This document shows, piece by piece, positions 9,926 to 20,773 of a stretch of 31,164 bases of DNA. Each line of letters begins with the position of its first letter. The first letter of the stretch is position 1. The translations under genes were made by a program, and so were the position numbers. This DNA is from Vairimorpha apis BRL 01 (Eukaryota; Microsporidia; Nosematidae): assembly GCA_000447185.1 (NCBI GenBank), contig KE647117.1:33706-64869 (forward strand). The letters run 5' to 3'. Below the pieces are notes generated by a model. The model did not search any database, was not told the origin of the DNA, and saw only the letters and a program-made list of their open reading frames with translations.

Positions 9926-11579
9926 ATGTATATTGCATTTTTTATAACAATTCTTTTCAATTTAATTTTTTCAACAAAAAGAAAACATGAACAAACAGAT
10001 GATTTATCAAGCAAACGATTGTTTTATGAAAATAAAATTCAAGAAATTCCAACTGATAAAATTGATAGAAAAAATTTAAAATTATGTAAAAAAATAACCG
10101 AAAATAAAAATCATAATAACATATTTACATATGAAACAATTTCAAATGTCGAATTATTTGATGAAATTTCTTCTGATTTGTTTAGTAATCAAATTAATTT
10201 TTCTAATTTTAAACAAATAAAAGACCATTTAAAAAATTACAACTTAATTCTTTCAATGTTTATTTACAATGTAGTAATGTCAAGTGATTGCAATCTTCAA
10301 TCAGACTATGAAATGTTAACTAAAATTTGTGGAGATATTATTAATAATGAAAATAATGATAATTTTTGTCCAACTTCAAGTACATATATAGAACAAGCTA
10401 TAGAAAAAATTAAAGCAAATAAAGAAAAAAAGAGAATGATATTATAAAAGAATTATTACAAAATAAAGAAACGATTTTTCAAAACAACTTTTTACATGTT
10501 AAAAATGATAATTTCGACTTATTTTTATTAAATTTTAACAAAGATTTTATTGTTGAAAATATTTTCAAAAAGTATTATTTTGCTGATTGCTATTTTAAAA
10601 ATACTATTATTAAATATAAATTTTTTAATAATTTGCTATATTCGTTTTTTGTCACTGATAAATTTTATGATAAGATAAAAAAAATATATAATACAACAAA
10701 GATAGAAAACAATATATCTTTTATTGAAATTTTTTCAGCATCGAGTATAGAATTAAACAAACAAGATTGTAAACCTTTTTATACTTTAAATGAAAATTCT
10801 GATTATTATAATAAAAAAGAGAATAAACAACACAGTTTAAATAAAGTAGATGATAATTATGTTATCAATTTTAAAATATTACCAACAAGTGAAAAGAATG
10901 AAAAATCTAGTAAAATCACATTTTTATCTTTAGAAAATTATCCAAATAAAAAATATGAAAATTATTTTTTTGATTTAAAAATAAAAGACATTGATATTTT
11001 GTCCCGCAAAGCAAAAAATCTACATGATAATATTTATGCTAATAATATTGATATTGTATCAAAACAATCTATTCAATATATTATGACACAAATTGCAGAA
11101 ATAGAGAATACATATACTAAAATTGCTTTTTACATAGTTCTTTTTCGAGCTATTATGATAAATGAACGCATAAAAAAAAGTATTACAAAAATTATTCTTC
11201 TTTTAGAAATTTATAAACAAGCAAATATTCAAGAAAAAAATGATATAAATTTTCAAATTAATCTATGGTATTATTTAATTATTAGTTTAAATTTTAAAAT
11301 AGAAACTATTTTTAGTCATGTTTACAAAGTTTTAAGATATAAATTTACCTCTTACATAAACAAAAGTAAGGATATAAAAATTTTAAAAATTTTATAGAAT
11401 ATTATAGTTATTTATTATTTTTATTATTAGAAGATCAAGTGCATTTAGATATCAGATTTAAAATGGTAGAAAATAAAAATGAACTTCCAGTAGATTTAGA
11501 TTATTGTAGAACAAGTAAAATGTTTTTACATTTTATATTAAAAATACTTTTTGATAATAATCTATTAAAGAAAGATTAA
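9926..11579 (+). CDS. Predicted secreted protein of about 550 aa, two frameshifts
   Basis: I do not recognise this gene. Read through two single-base breaks it gives about 550 codons. The first 17 residues (MYIAFFITILFNLIFST) form a convincing signal peptide, followed by a basic, Asn/Lys/Asp-rich, mostly helical body without further obvious membrane helices. The first break is in the seven-A run 10425-10431 and the second in the A run 11385-11389; adding one A at each joins the frames. The joined parts keep the same Asn/Lys/Ile/Phe composition, and the last piece (LLEDQVHLDIRFKMVENK onward) ends at 11579. Most Cys residues lie in the first half (KLCKKI, SSDCNL, KICGDI, NFCPTS). Genes like this, secreted and without relatives, are common in microsporidia. 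It lies amid the four-helix family but lacks the AAGGAG hexamer. Confidence 0.65.
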
Positions 11580-11846
11580 AAATTTATTAAAATTTTAATA
11601 TTTCAATAATTTTAAAATAAAACATAATTAATTTATTAAAGAAAATATTAGTAAAATTCAAAAGTAAATTAAATTATTTTAAAAAAAATTTTTATAAAAA
11701 AAATATTAAAAATTTTAATCTAAGAAAATATTAAGTAAATCAAAAAAAATTAATATATAAATATTTTATATTAACTTTAACATTGAAATACCAAATTATA
11801 TTTATAAGAATTAAATATTTATTAAGGTATAGTGTTTTTCAATAAT

Positions 11847-12270
11847 TTATATATTATCACAAGTAGATATAGGGCGATTTTCACTTGTATGTGATTCCAA
11901 ATTTTCTATCTCATTAACCTCCTGTTCACTTTCCGTAATATACTTGCCTCTTCATGCTTCCATAGTGAGATTCTCTAGGGTCATCTTAAGCATTCTGGCT
12001 TGTACGTATGTCTGTGTTCGGCTGTCTATATTTAGCACATTCCTACATTGTTTGTGGAAAGTTGTTACTATTCTCTCCAATGTCATAACATATGGTATAT
12101 AATTGTTTTATATCCATGCATTGCACAACAATGGTTGGCAAGCAGATCATATTTATACTTTTTTCCGTTTCTACAGCTCGTAAGTTATCAAAACTGGTTA
12201 TTCCTACTTCAACAATTAATATCTCTTTTTTTATTTTATCTAAAATATAAACGTCATGTTTGTTAAATTA
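11847..12270 (-). mobile_element. Relic of a non-LTR retrotransposon, C-terminal end
   Basis: This island has visibly more G and C than its flanks. On the minus strand, from about 12270, one frame reads NKHDVYILDKIKKEILIVEV then GITSFDNLRAVETEK. That resembles the (N/R)-x-P-D-I-V-x-x-D-K segment ending in an E-K-x-x-K-Y-like stretch near the C-terminus of certain non-LTR retrotransposon polyproteins. After a frame change it continues as MTLERIVTTFHKQCRNVLNI and TQTYVQARMLKMTLENL, again a typical tail for these elements, then an in-frame stop and further open sequence to 11847. No reverse transcriptase catalytic region is present, so this is a truncated, dead 3' fragment, as expected from 5' truncation during retrotransposition. 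A 72-codon open frame on the opposite strand is a shadow. The assignment rests on remembered family patterns, not on a search. Confidence 0.6.
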
Positions 12271-13282
12271 CATAAATAATATATTTAAATATAATAAATA
12301 ATAATTTTTATTTTTATAAAAATATTTCATGAATGTATTTTTTATACTATAGAAGTAAAATAATTTATATGTAAAGAGTAAATAATCCTTATAAAATTCC
12401 GTAAACTAATAATTTCTTTAAATAAAAAATAAACTTATATAGTAAAGAAAAATATATTTTCTTATGATTTAATTCCAATTTTACAATACAAAAAAACAGC
12501 TTTTATTTTTTTTTTAATAATTATACATACTAATGATCATTTTTGTTAAATTTATTTTATTTTTTTACTGATATAAAATTATATTATTTAAAGCATTTAG
12601 TACTTAAAAAAAATTAAACATTTAATTTTTAATTTCAATATATTTTAGAAATTATTATTGAATTTTAATTTTTTATATTCTAATAGTTTAACAAAGTATA
12701 AAATGTGATATTGATGTTAAAATTACAAAAATAAAAATTGAATTTTATTCAAATATACAAGTAATTTTTTTATTAAAACAAATAAAAAAAAAAAATATAT
12801 AATGAATTATTTTACATATAGTAAACCCTAAAATTTATAAATGTTTCATATATGTAAAATATAAAAACTATAATTTAATACACATAAACTTTTGTAAAAT
12901 ATAATATAATTTTAAATTTTAATATTATTCAACATTTTCTAAAAAATAAAATGTGTTTGATTATCAATTAACATATTATATATATATGAAACATTGATAA
13001 AAGCGTTTTATTTCATTTTTTAAAAATGTATAATATTTAAAATATGATATAGTTTATATTTTGAGATGTAAAAATATTAATAAAAATTATCATATAAATA
13101 AAAAATAATTAAAAAACAAAAAAATTAATTTTAAATATAAAAAAAATTAATTAGTAAATTACTTTAAAAAAATATTATTAAATTTATAATTTAAATGGAA
13201 AATTCATAAAATATATCTTAAAATTGTAATTATAATCTTTAAAATTACAAAATATTTTATATTAATTAAATATTTATACATT
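12271..13282. other. Intergenic, no gene seen
   Basis: About 1 kb of A+T-rich DNA next to the retroelement relic. I find no open frame or repeated block that I can support. If the rest of the retroelement was ever present here, it is no longer recognisable. Confidence 0.5.
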
Positions 13283-13430
13283 AAGAAACACAGATTAAGA
13301 TATCATAAGTATTTTAATGAAATACAAAGAAGATAAAGAATAACAGTAACAAAAAAGTAGACCAACAAACTTCTATTTGCTAGAGTTAAACTAGTATAAA
13401 CAATTAAAAAAATAAAATTTACCCTTAAAT
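13283..13430 (+). repeat. Degenerate dispersed repeat, copy 2
   Basis: Contains GAAATACAAAGAAGATAA, then ACCAACAAACTTCTATTTGC, and ends with AAATTTACCCTTAAAT. It aligns almost base by base with the minus strand of 23090-22958, with A here at many positions where that copy has G. It is related more distantly to 7437-7586. It ends 505 nt before family member 4. No frame is open across it. Confidence 0.65.
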
Positions 13431-13893
13431 AATAATTTTAATTTAAAATACAAATAATTTTTATTTATAAGATTTACTCCTTTTAAATGACACTAAGGAT
13501 AATATGATAATTGATACAATATGTAAATCTATATAGAATTTTACACAAAATTTTTTTTTTATATTATTGCATACATAATTACTTAATTAATCAAAATTAT
13601 AATTTTAATATTACAAAAAAACAAATGAAAAAATATTTCGTAAGTCTTTATTTTATATCATTTTTTAATATATAAAAAGTTATTATTTACTTTCAATTAT
13701 ATTGTAAAAAACACAATTTAAACTTTATTTTGTCATCAAAGAAATTAAAGTATATATATATATAGTTTGAAATTTTATATTATCCAATATATATGTTAAC
13801 TTTCAAAATAAAAAAATTTTGTTTTTTTATTTAGCAAAATTAATGACAGGTTAAATTCGTAAATTAAAAAAACAAAATTCATTTACCTTTATT
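13431..13893. other. Upstream region of family member 4
   Basis: About 0.46 kb between the degenerate repeat and the AAGGAG element of member 4. It contains ATGACAGG at 13843-13850 and one reverse-oriented CTCCTT at 13477-13482 at no special distance from a gene. No open frame is supported. Confidence 0.45.
13843..13850 (+). promoter_or_regulatory. ATGACAGG shared upstream motif
   Basis: This is the second copy of ATGACAGG plus TTA, 92 nt before the ATG of member 4; the other is 120 nt before member 3. It is followed in both cases by an ATTCATTTA or CTTCATTTA block before the AAGGAG element. Confidence 0.4.
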
Positions 13894-13899
13894 AAGGAG
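13894..13899 (+). promoter_or_regulatory. AAGGAG element of family member 4
   Basis: AAGGAG begins 41 nt before the ATG at 13935 and is followed by an AT dinucleotide run. An earlier ATG at 13918 opens a very short frame, so the element's spacing supports 13935 as the real start. Confidence 0.6.
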
Positions 13900-13934
13900 T
13901 TATATATATATAAATAAATGAAGAATGAAAAATC

Positions 13935-14412
13935 ATGTATATACCTTCATTCAAATTATCGAAGATCATGTTTATTATATCAACAATCATAGATATGTCA
14001 GTTATATATGCACATTATGAATATACTATCATAAATAAAATTGTAATTACATGTCTTACAATTTTACATATTTTATTGACAATTCCTATTGGTATTATTT
14101 GTTTTTGGTATTTTAATAGAAACCTTGTACGATTATCATTATTAGGATGCGCTTATGGTATTATATATATTTTAGCTGCATTTTTGTTTGTTTGTATAAA
14201 TCCTCTAAATTCATTAGCAAATCCAAAACTTTTAGTTATGTTTTTTTATGGGTAGTAGATATTATACTTAAATTCATATTAGCATGCAATATATATGTTT
14301 TAAAACTTTTTTGGTTGTAGATATGGATATATATAGTGATACAAATCAATTACAAGGGGGAAACTTTTCTCAATATACACAAAATGCGGGTAAATTAATG
14401 GAGACTGTATAA
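13935..14412 (+). CDS. Four-helix membrane protein, family member 4, two frameshifts
   Basis: The N-terminus MYIPSFKLSKIMFIISTIID is nearly the same as in member 1, and the inter-helix signature FWYFNRNLV followed by S-L-L-G is intact. The first frame stops at 14255 in the middle of helix 4. One base missing from the T run at about 14239-14245 restores WVVDIILKFILACNIYVLK, and one base missing in the next A run (near 14300) restores KTFLVVDMDIYSD and a polar tail ending GKLMETV. Read this way the protein has about 159 residues with the same four helices and the same post-helix motif N-I-Y-V-L-K-T-F as its paralogs. The conserved downstream sequence argues for sequencing indels or a very young break. 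Function is unknown. Confidence 0.75.
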
Positions 14413-15330
14413 ATTTTATCCATAAATAAATTATTAAATATATTTGAACTTAAATTAAAAAAATTTTCTTGGTTTTACATGTATTATATTTTATTAAATA
14501 TTATGAAAAAATAAGAAAGTAATTTAATAAAAAAAATATAACAAACTATATAATTACAATTAATAATAAACATAAATTTTAAAACAATGATAAATTGTTC
14601 ATTTACTTAAAAAAACAATTAAAAAAAATTTAGTTCATTTCGATGTTCAAATTTTATTTTTTTAAAAGTATCAAAAATAATACATAATTAATATTTCTAT
14701 AAATTTAATATATAAAATTGATGTTTTACAATAAAAGAAAAATTTATATAGCATTATATATTTGTTTTTACAAAATCATTAAATTTTTGAGATTATTTAT
14801 GTAATAAAAATAATCATACATAATTTTATTAAGTTTATTCATTTTGTAAAAACAAATATAAACTATAGTGTTTTTTATTTTATTTGTTAAATAATATGGT
14901 AAAAAAATTAAAAATTTTAACTTGCATTTTTTCTTGTTTTTTGATTTTTTGTTTAATCTATAATTATAATTAGATATATGAAATTTACTTTAATGATTTT
15001 TTATTTGTAGATATATTAAATTTTTCTTTTTATTTTAATTTATTGTAATAAATCATAAAACTTAATAATAATAAAATAAAAATATTTCACTCTACAATAT
15101 AATAAAATTTTCTTGAAAAGGTTTGTTTTTTTAATAATTAAATAATATTACATAAAAATTACTTAATTTTTAGAATATTTAAATTTTAAAGTTTTGAAAA
15201 ATTTCAAAATAAAAATAGATGTCTGAACCTTCATAAAATTTAACAATATTGAGATATAAATATCAATTAAAATAAATGCATAATTTTTAAAGTGGAATAA
15301 TAATCAATTTTTTTGAATTAAAGAAAATAT
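14413..15330. other. Intergenic, no gene seen
   Basis: About 0.9 kb of A+T-rich DNA after member 4. No open frame, repeat or RNA signature is supported. Confidence 0.5.
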
Positions 15331-15509
15331 AAAGTTATTACATTAAAAAACAATTGTGAGTGATCCAATAGATAAAAACTAAAATAATAGAATATTTTAT
15401 AAAATAGTTCTGTTAATGCTTAAGTTTAAATAAAAAAAACATTAAGGTTATCATATAAATAACAATTTTGAGTGAATTATAAAAATAAATTAAAATAATA
15501 GAATATGTT
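15331..15509. repeat. Imperfect direct repeat, two copies of about 66 bp
   Basis: Copies at 15331-15397 and 15444-15509 are offset by 113 nt. Both begin AA(A/G)GTTAT, continue with ACAATT(G/T)TGAGTGA and end with AAAATAATAGAATAT, with diverged sequence between these blocks. The match extends well beyond what A+T bias would give, chiefly in the TGAGTGA and AATAGAATAT blocks. It is probably an old tandem duplication; its function is unknown. Confidence 0.5.
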
Positions 15510-15880
15510 CATTAATTAAAAAGTTACAATAAATATTCATAAACAATTAACTACAGATTAAAAAACAAATATTGGAAAAATCAAAATTTTTATGTTTTAT
15601 ATCTAATATTATTAAACATTTTAATAAAAATAAAAAAGAAGATTAATTTTCACTTAAAATATACAAAATATTTTTAAATAAAAAATATGAAAAAATTATT
15701 TTTTTATATTTGATAAAAATTTACAAATGAAAATTTATAACAAATATAGTTTTTATTTAAATCATTTAAAAATTATTCAACATTTTAAACAATCGTCTTA
15801 ATAATTTTTGATAATAGAAATTAAGTTTCGAATTTGAAACTGTTTCAAAATAAAATTAAATTAAAAAAATTGTAAAAATT
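15510..15880. other. Upstream region of the dynamin gene
   Basis: About 0.37 kb before the dynamin start. A near-palindrome at about 15824-15846 (AGTTTCGAATTTGAAACT) lies roughly 40-55 nt before the ATG and could be a protein-binding site or a hairpin in the 5' leader. Nothing else is supported. Confidence 0.4.
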
Positions 15881-17781
15881 ATGTCAAGCTATATGGATCT
15901 GTTAATAGAAAAAATAAATGAACTTCAAGATATTTGTAATGAAACAAATATACAAAATAATATTGAACTACCTCAAATTGTTGTTATAGGAAGCCAAAGT
16001 TCAGGTAAAAGCAGTGTATTGGAAAATATTATAGGTCGTGACATATTGCCTAGAGGTACTGGTATTGTTACAAAACGTCCACTTGTTTTGCAACTTATTT
16101 ATTCCAGAACTGAAGATTATGCTGTTTTTAATCACATACCAAAAAAACAATATTTTAATTTTGAAGATGTCAAGACAGAAATATTAAATGAAACAAATAG
16201 AGTATTAAAATCAAAAAACGATGTATCATCTCTGCCAATTACTTTAAAATTTTATTCAAGTAAAGTTCTTACTTTGACTTTAATTGATTTGCCAGGAATT
16301 GTACGTGTGCCTACAAACAATCAGCCAAAAGATATTTGTTCAAAAATCTATGAAATGTGTAAAAAATATGTTACCAATCGAAATGCTTTAATTTTAGCAG
16401 TATCTGCAGCCAATGCAGATATCTCAAATTCTGACGCGTTACAATTAGCAAGAGAAGTAGATCCCAATTATGAACGTACAATTGGAGTTTTAACAAAAAT
16501 TGATTTGATGGATCAAGGAACAGATGTCATTGACATTTTAGCAGGTAGATTGGTAAAATTAAATTTGGGATTTGTTCCTGTAGTTAACAGAGGCCAAAAT
16601 GATATTGAAAGAAAGAAAGATATTATTTCAGCATTAAAGGATGAAGAAATATTTTTTAATAACCATCCAGCTTATAAAAAAACAAAAATTATTGTGGTAC
16701 AAAATATTTAGTATCAAAATTGCATACTATTTTACATGAACATATAAAATATTGTTTGCCTGATTTACAAGAAAAAATAAGTAATAATATAGTCGAAATG
16801 CAAAAAAATCTTGAAGATCTCGGTTGTGTTAATTTATCACCCAGAGAACATTTAATGAAAATTATTAATGATATTTCAAAAAAATTTAATAATATTTTGA
16901 AAGGTAACTTTGATTCTAAAAATAATGAACTAATTGGAGGCGCTAGAATTAATTATACATTTAATTCACATTTTTCAAGTTTTATTAACATGATTGATCC
17001 TCTTGAAAATTTAAAAGATGATCAAATTCGAGCTTTATTATATAATTCAAGTGGATCTTCTTCGGTTATTTTATTTTCTCATTCTGCTTTTGAACAATTA
17101 TCAAAGTTATCAATTCAATTATTAAAACCACATTCTATAAAATTAGTAACTATAATTTTTAATGAACTAGTACGTATAACAAATACCATTGTAAACTCAA
17201 ATTCCGTAACTAGGTTTCCTGCGCTTAATGAGATGATATCAGTTTCATTAATAAAACTTTTTAAAGAAAATTCAGAAAGTACACACAAATTTGTCGAGGC
17301 TCTTATTGATTGGAATATTTCTTATATAAGCACAAGACACCCAGATTTTATTAAATGGTCAGAAATAATGAATAAAGATTATGAAGGACATAACTATGAG
17401 AGTTTTAAAAACGATAGAATTGATTTTTATAAAGATATGGAAAGAAAAGTCACTCTTGATACTATACCCACAATATTAAAAGTTCAAGGAAAAACATCAT
17501 ATCAAGAAGGCATTGAAATTGGAATTATTAAATCAATGGTAATTTCTTATTTTGATATTGTGAAGAAAATAATTATTGATCAAGTACCTAAGGCTATCAT
17601 GCATGAACTTGTTATAAAATCAGAGAATATGATTCAAGAACGTCTATTTTTAGATATTTACGATAAGAAAAATTTGGATGAAATAATGTCAGAATCAACA
17701 GAGATTGCTACTCGACGAACTAAATTTCAAACCACTTTAATGGCTTTAAAACAAGCTTACGATCTAGTATGTTCCCTTTGA
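15881..17781 (+). CDS. VPS1: Dynamin-related GTPase, Vps1-like, one frameshift
   Basis: A large GTPase that self-assembles on membranes and drives scission; fungal Vps1 acts in vacuolar/endosomal traffic and organelle fission. Residue landmarks are the P-loop GSQSSGKSS (37-45), GTGIVTKRP with the switch-I Thr (59-67), DLPGIVRVP with the G3 motif (136-144), TKID as G4 (205-208) and VVNRGQNDI. The frame breaks in the A runs at 16676-16688, where one base is missing. Restoring it gives the conserved ENHPAY / Y-C-G-T-x-Y-L region typical of this family, which runs straight into [20 protein letters not shown] of the stalk. The C-terminus ([20 protein letters not shown]) is the GTPase effector domain. 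The total is about 634 residues versus about 700 in yeast Vps1. No pleckstrin-homology or proline-rich domain is visible, as expected for Vps1/Dnm1. Choosing Vps1 over Dnm1 is inference. Confidence 0.93.
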
Positions 17782-20101
17782 AAAATAAATTTTTTAATTT
17801 TTTGAATTATTCAGTTATTTTTTATATAAACATATTCTATAATTTTTAAAGAAAAATATAATAATGTAGATTATTTAAAAATTTAAAATCACTTATTAAA
17901 AAAATGTAAATTAATTATTTGTAAAAATGTTTTTAAAAAACAAGTTTATAATCATATAAAATACAATTTGTTTTTTATAAAGATATATAAACTTTTCTAA
18001 AAAAATATTATTTTTTTACTAAGTTTTATGTAAAAAATGAATTTGAACGTTTCTTAAAGTAGATAAAAATAATATTAAATAATTTTTTTTCAAATTATAT
18101 TATATTATTTTTATATTTAAAGCGCGTAGCAAATAAATTAATAAATTTTAAATTTTATTATATTATCTTAAAAAATTTAATTAAATATTCATTTAAACAA
18201 ACAGATAACAAAGAAAGGGTAAAAATTAAGAAATAATTTTTTATAAATACGACTAAAAAATTATAATATATTATTATTATTTGACGATTTAAAATAAATA
18301 TTTTAAAAAATATCTTATTTTTTGTTTTAAATAAATTTGTTGTTAAAAATATATTTGAATAAAATATCAATAATATTGATAATTATAAATTTCAAACAAG
18401 ATATTATATAATTTTGATTTTATTTGAATACTTTTATGTGAAAAAACTAATAATTAGAACGTTTAAAATAAAAAATTCAGATGCATTTTAAAATAAAGAT
18501 TAATTTAGTATTTTAAAGATTTAAAAATAATATTTTATAAAGTAATTTATTTAGTGCATAAAAAAATAAATTTTAATTGTAAAGTCAAAAAAATATATCA
18601 ACTATTTAAATTTAATAGTTTAAATATAATATATTTATGATACTTGTGCAAAATTGCAAATAAAATAATTTATATAAGAAAAAAATATGTTTAATAGGAT
18701 GAATCTGCAGTTAATTATCATAATTCGTACTAATTAATTAATTAATTCATTTTAAATAAACGTTAATATTAAAACATACTATAAAAAACTCAATGTTATA
18801 TGAATATAATTAACTAAAAAATTTTAATAAAAGCGAACACATAAATAAGAAAATTTAAATACATTATGCTTTATATACCTTCTTATATATGTTATTATAT
18901 GTGTAAAAAAATTAAGTAAACATTTATTTAAATTAACAATAAAAATTATTTTTTTTGATTAGAAGATATATTTTTTATTGATATAAAGTTAAACTTATTT
19001 ATAATTTCTATGAATCATTTAGTTAATAAAAAAATTACAATATAATAAAAATGCAAATTATATAAAAAAATTAATGATGAATATATAACAATTAAGCTGT
19101 AAAATATAACACAAAATCTATTTTTTAATCATATATTTATTAATATAAATATTTTTGTTGATTAAATTTTTAAATAAAAAAAAGAAAATTAATAAACGTA
19201 TTTTTCGCAAAATTATTTATATAAGCTTTGTAATTATAAGTGTTCAGATTATTTAAATTTTCAACTATGGTATTGTAATTAAATTTTTTTATATCATAGA
19301 ATTTATTTATAATATTAATTAAGATGTATAATGTTTTTTAAAAAGATTTCAAAAGTTTTTTCAAATTTTTTTAAACATTATCATGTATTATCTTTTATAT
19401 AAACATAATCAGGTAGTTTAAATCATCTTTATATTTGTAAACTAAAATAAATCAAAAAGAATAGATTATGAAACTATAATTATTTTTTTTATATTTAGAA
19501 ACTCATAAAATATTTATGAATATACATTTTTAAAATGTATATAGCATATTATCAAATATTATAACATTCTATTTTAATATATTAAAATTTAACATAAAGT
19601 ACTTAATTTTTAAATTATAATTAAAATTTAAAAATTATTTGAATTTAAAATTATTGTATTTTTATAAAAAATTACTTAAACTTTTTATTTTAATTTTACA
19701 ATGATAATATTTTATTATAACTTTTTATTTTAAAAAAATATAAAAAATCTATATCTATAATTCTATAACAATATAAAACAAATTATTTTTATTGATGTAT
19801 ATATATAAAATGTCAAATTTTGTTGTTTGACTTTTAATGATTTTAATTAATTTCATTTAAAAAATTATTAAAGCATACAAAAATACTTTTTATCTATTAA
19901 AAATACAAAAAAAATTTTAAATTTTAAATTTATGAACTAGTAAAAAGTTATAAATTTCTTTTTCAAGTTATTTGTTTGGTTTATAATCATGTAATTTTAA
20001 AATTATAAAATAGTTAAATTTAAAATTATCAAATATTTCAATATAAAATTGAAATGACATATATTAAATCACAACACATTTAGAAAAAATTATAATCCTT
20101 T
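17782..20101. other. 2.3 kb gene desert
   Basis: One of the longest A+T-rich stretches without a gene. A 70-codon minus-strand open frame at 18158-18370 is Phe/Ile/Lys-rich in the way random A+T-rich DNA is, and I do not accept it. A short TTAA tandem run lies near 18733-18746. I see no RNA gene. Confidence 0.5.
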
Positions 20102-20773
20102 ATGAAAAAATTAAATGCTTGTATTTTCATGATATTATATTTTACACATCTACAAGAATTTTACTTAGAAAATTTTCTCACTCATTTAAAAAATGACTAC
20201 GGAAAAACTTTGAAATGTTTATATTTTATAAATCTAATTAAATTATACAATTTAAAAACAAAAGATGATAACAAATATTCAATAAATATAAAATATCAAA
20301 GAATTCAAATATCAAAGGACCAAAATTATATTTTGTTCATAAATTTAGTTATAATTAATACTACATGTAAGTGTTATAAATTAAATTTGAATACAATGTA
20401 TTTTACATCTAAAAAAATTAATGAATCATGCTTTTTACAATTAAAATGTGATCAAATATACAAGTTTGTAAAAATATTGAGCAAAAATGAAAAACAATTT
20501 AAAATTGAATGCGTAATTTATGATAATATTGATTTTTTTTGTTATATTTTTAAAGATAAAAATAAAAATTGTTTGACATATAATAATTTTTTCGTAACTT
20601 TAATATTAAAAAGTAAAATTAATAACGCAAAAAACTTTAACTTACAAAAAACAGAAAAAAATTATAAACATATTTTTATAACAAAAATTACATTAACTTT
20701 TATTGTTATGTGTATTGTTATAATCTCAATTGTAGTTAATTTAAAAATATTAAAAATAATAAAATTTCTATAA
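20102..20773 (+). CDS. Predicted single-span surface protein
   Basis: A 223-residue protein of unknown function with intact frame. The N-terminus (MKKLNACIFMILYFTHLQEF) is a probable signal peptide. The ectodomain is rich in Asn, Lys, Ile and Tyr, with eight or so Cys residues (TTCKCYKL, ESCFLQLKC, KIECVIY, DFFCYIF, KNCLTY), suggesting disulfides. Near the C-terminus a strong helix at about 194-212 (TLTFIVMCIVIISIVV) is followed by a short basic tail, KILKIIKFL. The layout is that of a type I membrane protein. The next gene downstream on the same strand (21963) has the same layout and possibly a similar central block, so the two may be diverged paralogs. No database family is recognised. The sequence AATCCTTT directly precedes the ATG. 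Confidence 0.7.
   Translation: MKKLNACIFMILYFTHLQEFYLENFLTHLKNDYGKTLKCLYFINLIKLYNLKTKDDNKYSINIKYQRIQISKDQNYILFINLVIINTTCKCYKLNLNTMYFTSKKINESCFLQLKCDQIYKFVKILSKNEKQFKIECVIYDNIDFFCYIFKDKNKNCLTYNNFFVTLILKSKINNAKNFNLQKTEKNYKHIFITKITLTFIVMCIVIISIVVNLKILKIIKFL

Noticed and set aside
12048..12266. 72-codon plus-strand open frame
   Set aside because: It lies opposite the retrotransposon relic, whose minus-strand translation is the one that resembles a protein family.
4780..13899. AAGGAG as Shine-Dalgarno ribosome binding sites
   Set aside because: The hexamer is about 40 nt from the start codons instead of 5-10, and gene content is plainly eukaryotic.
237..17781. Programmed ribosomal frameshifting as an explanation for the split genes
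   Set aside because: Breaks go in both directions, occur at different places in unrelated genes, and show no common slippery heptamer; homopolymer indels explain them more simply.
18158..18370. 70-codon minus-strand open frame
   Set aside because: Its Phe/Ile/Lys-only composition is what random A+T-rich DNA yields; it has no motif, no upstream signal and no similar neighbour.
18733..18746. TTAA tandem run as a transposon target or terminal repeat
   Set aside because: Simple A+T microsatellites are common here and there is no matching inverted copy nearby.
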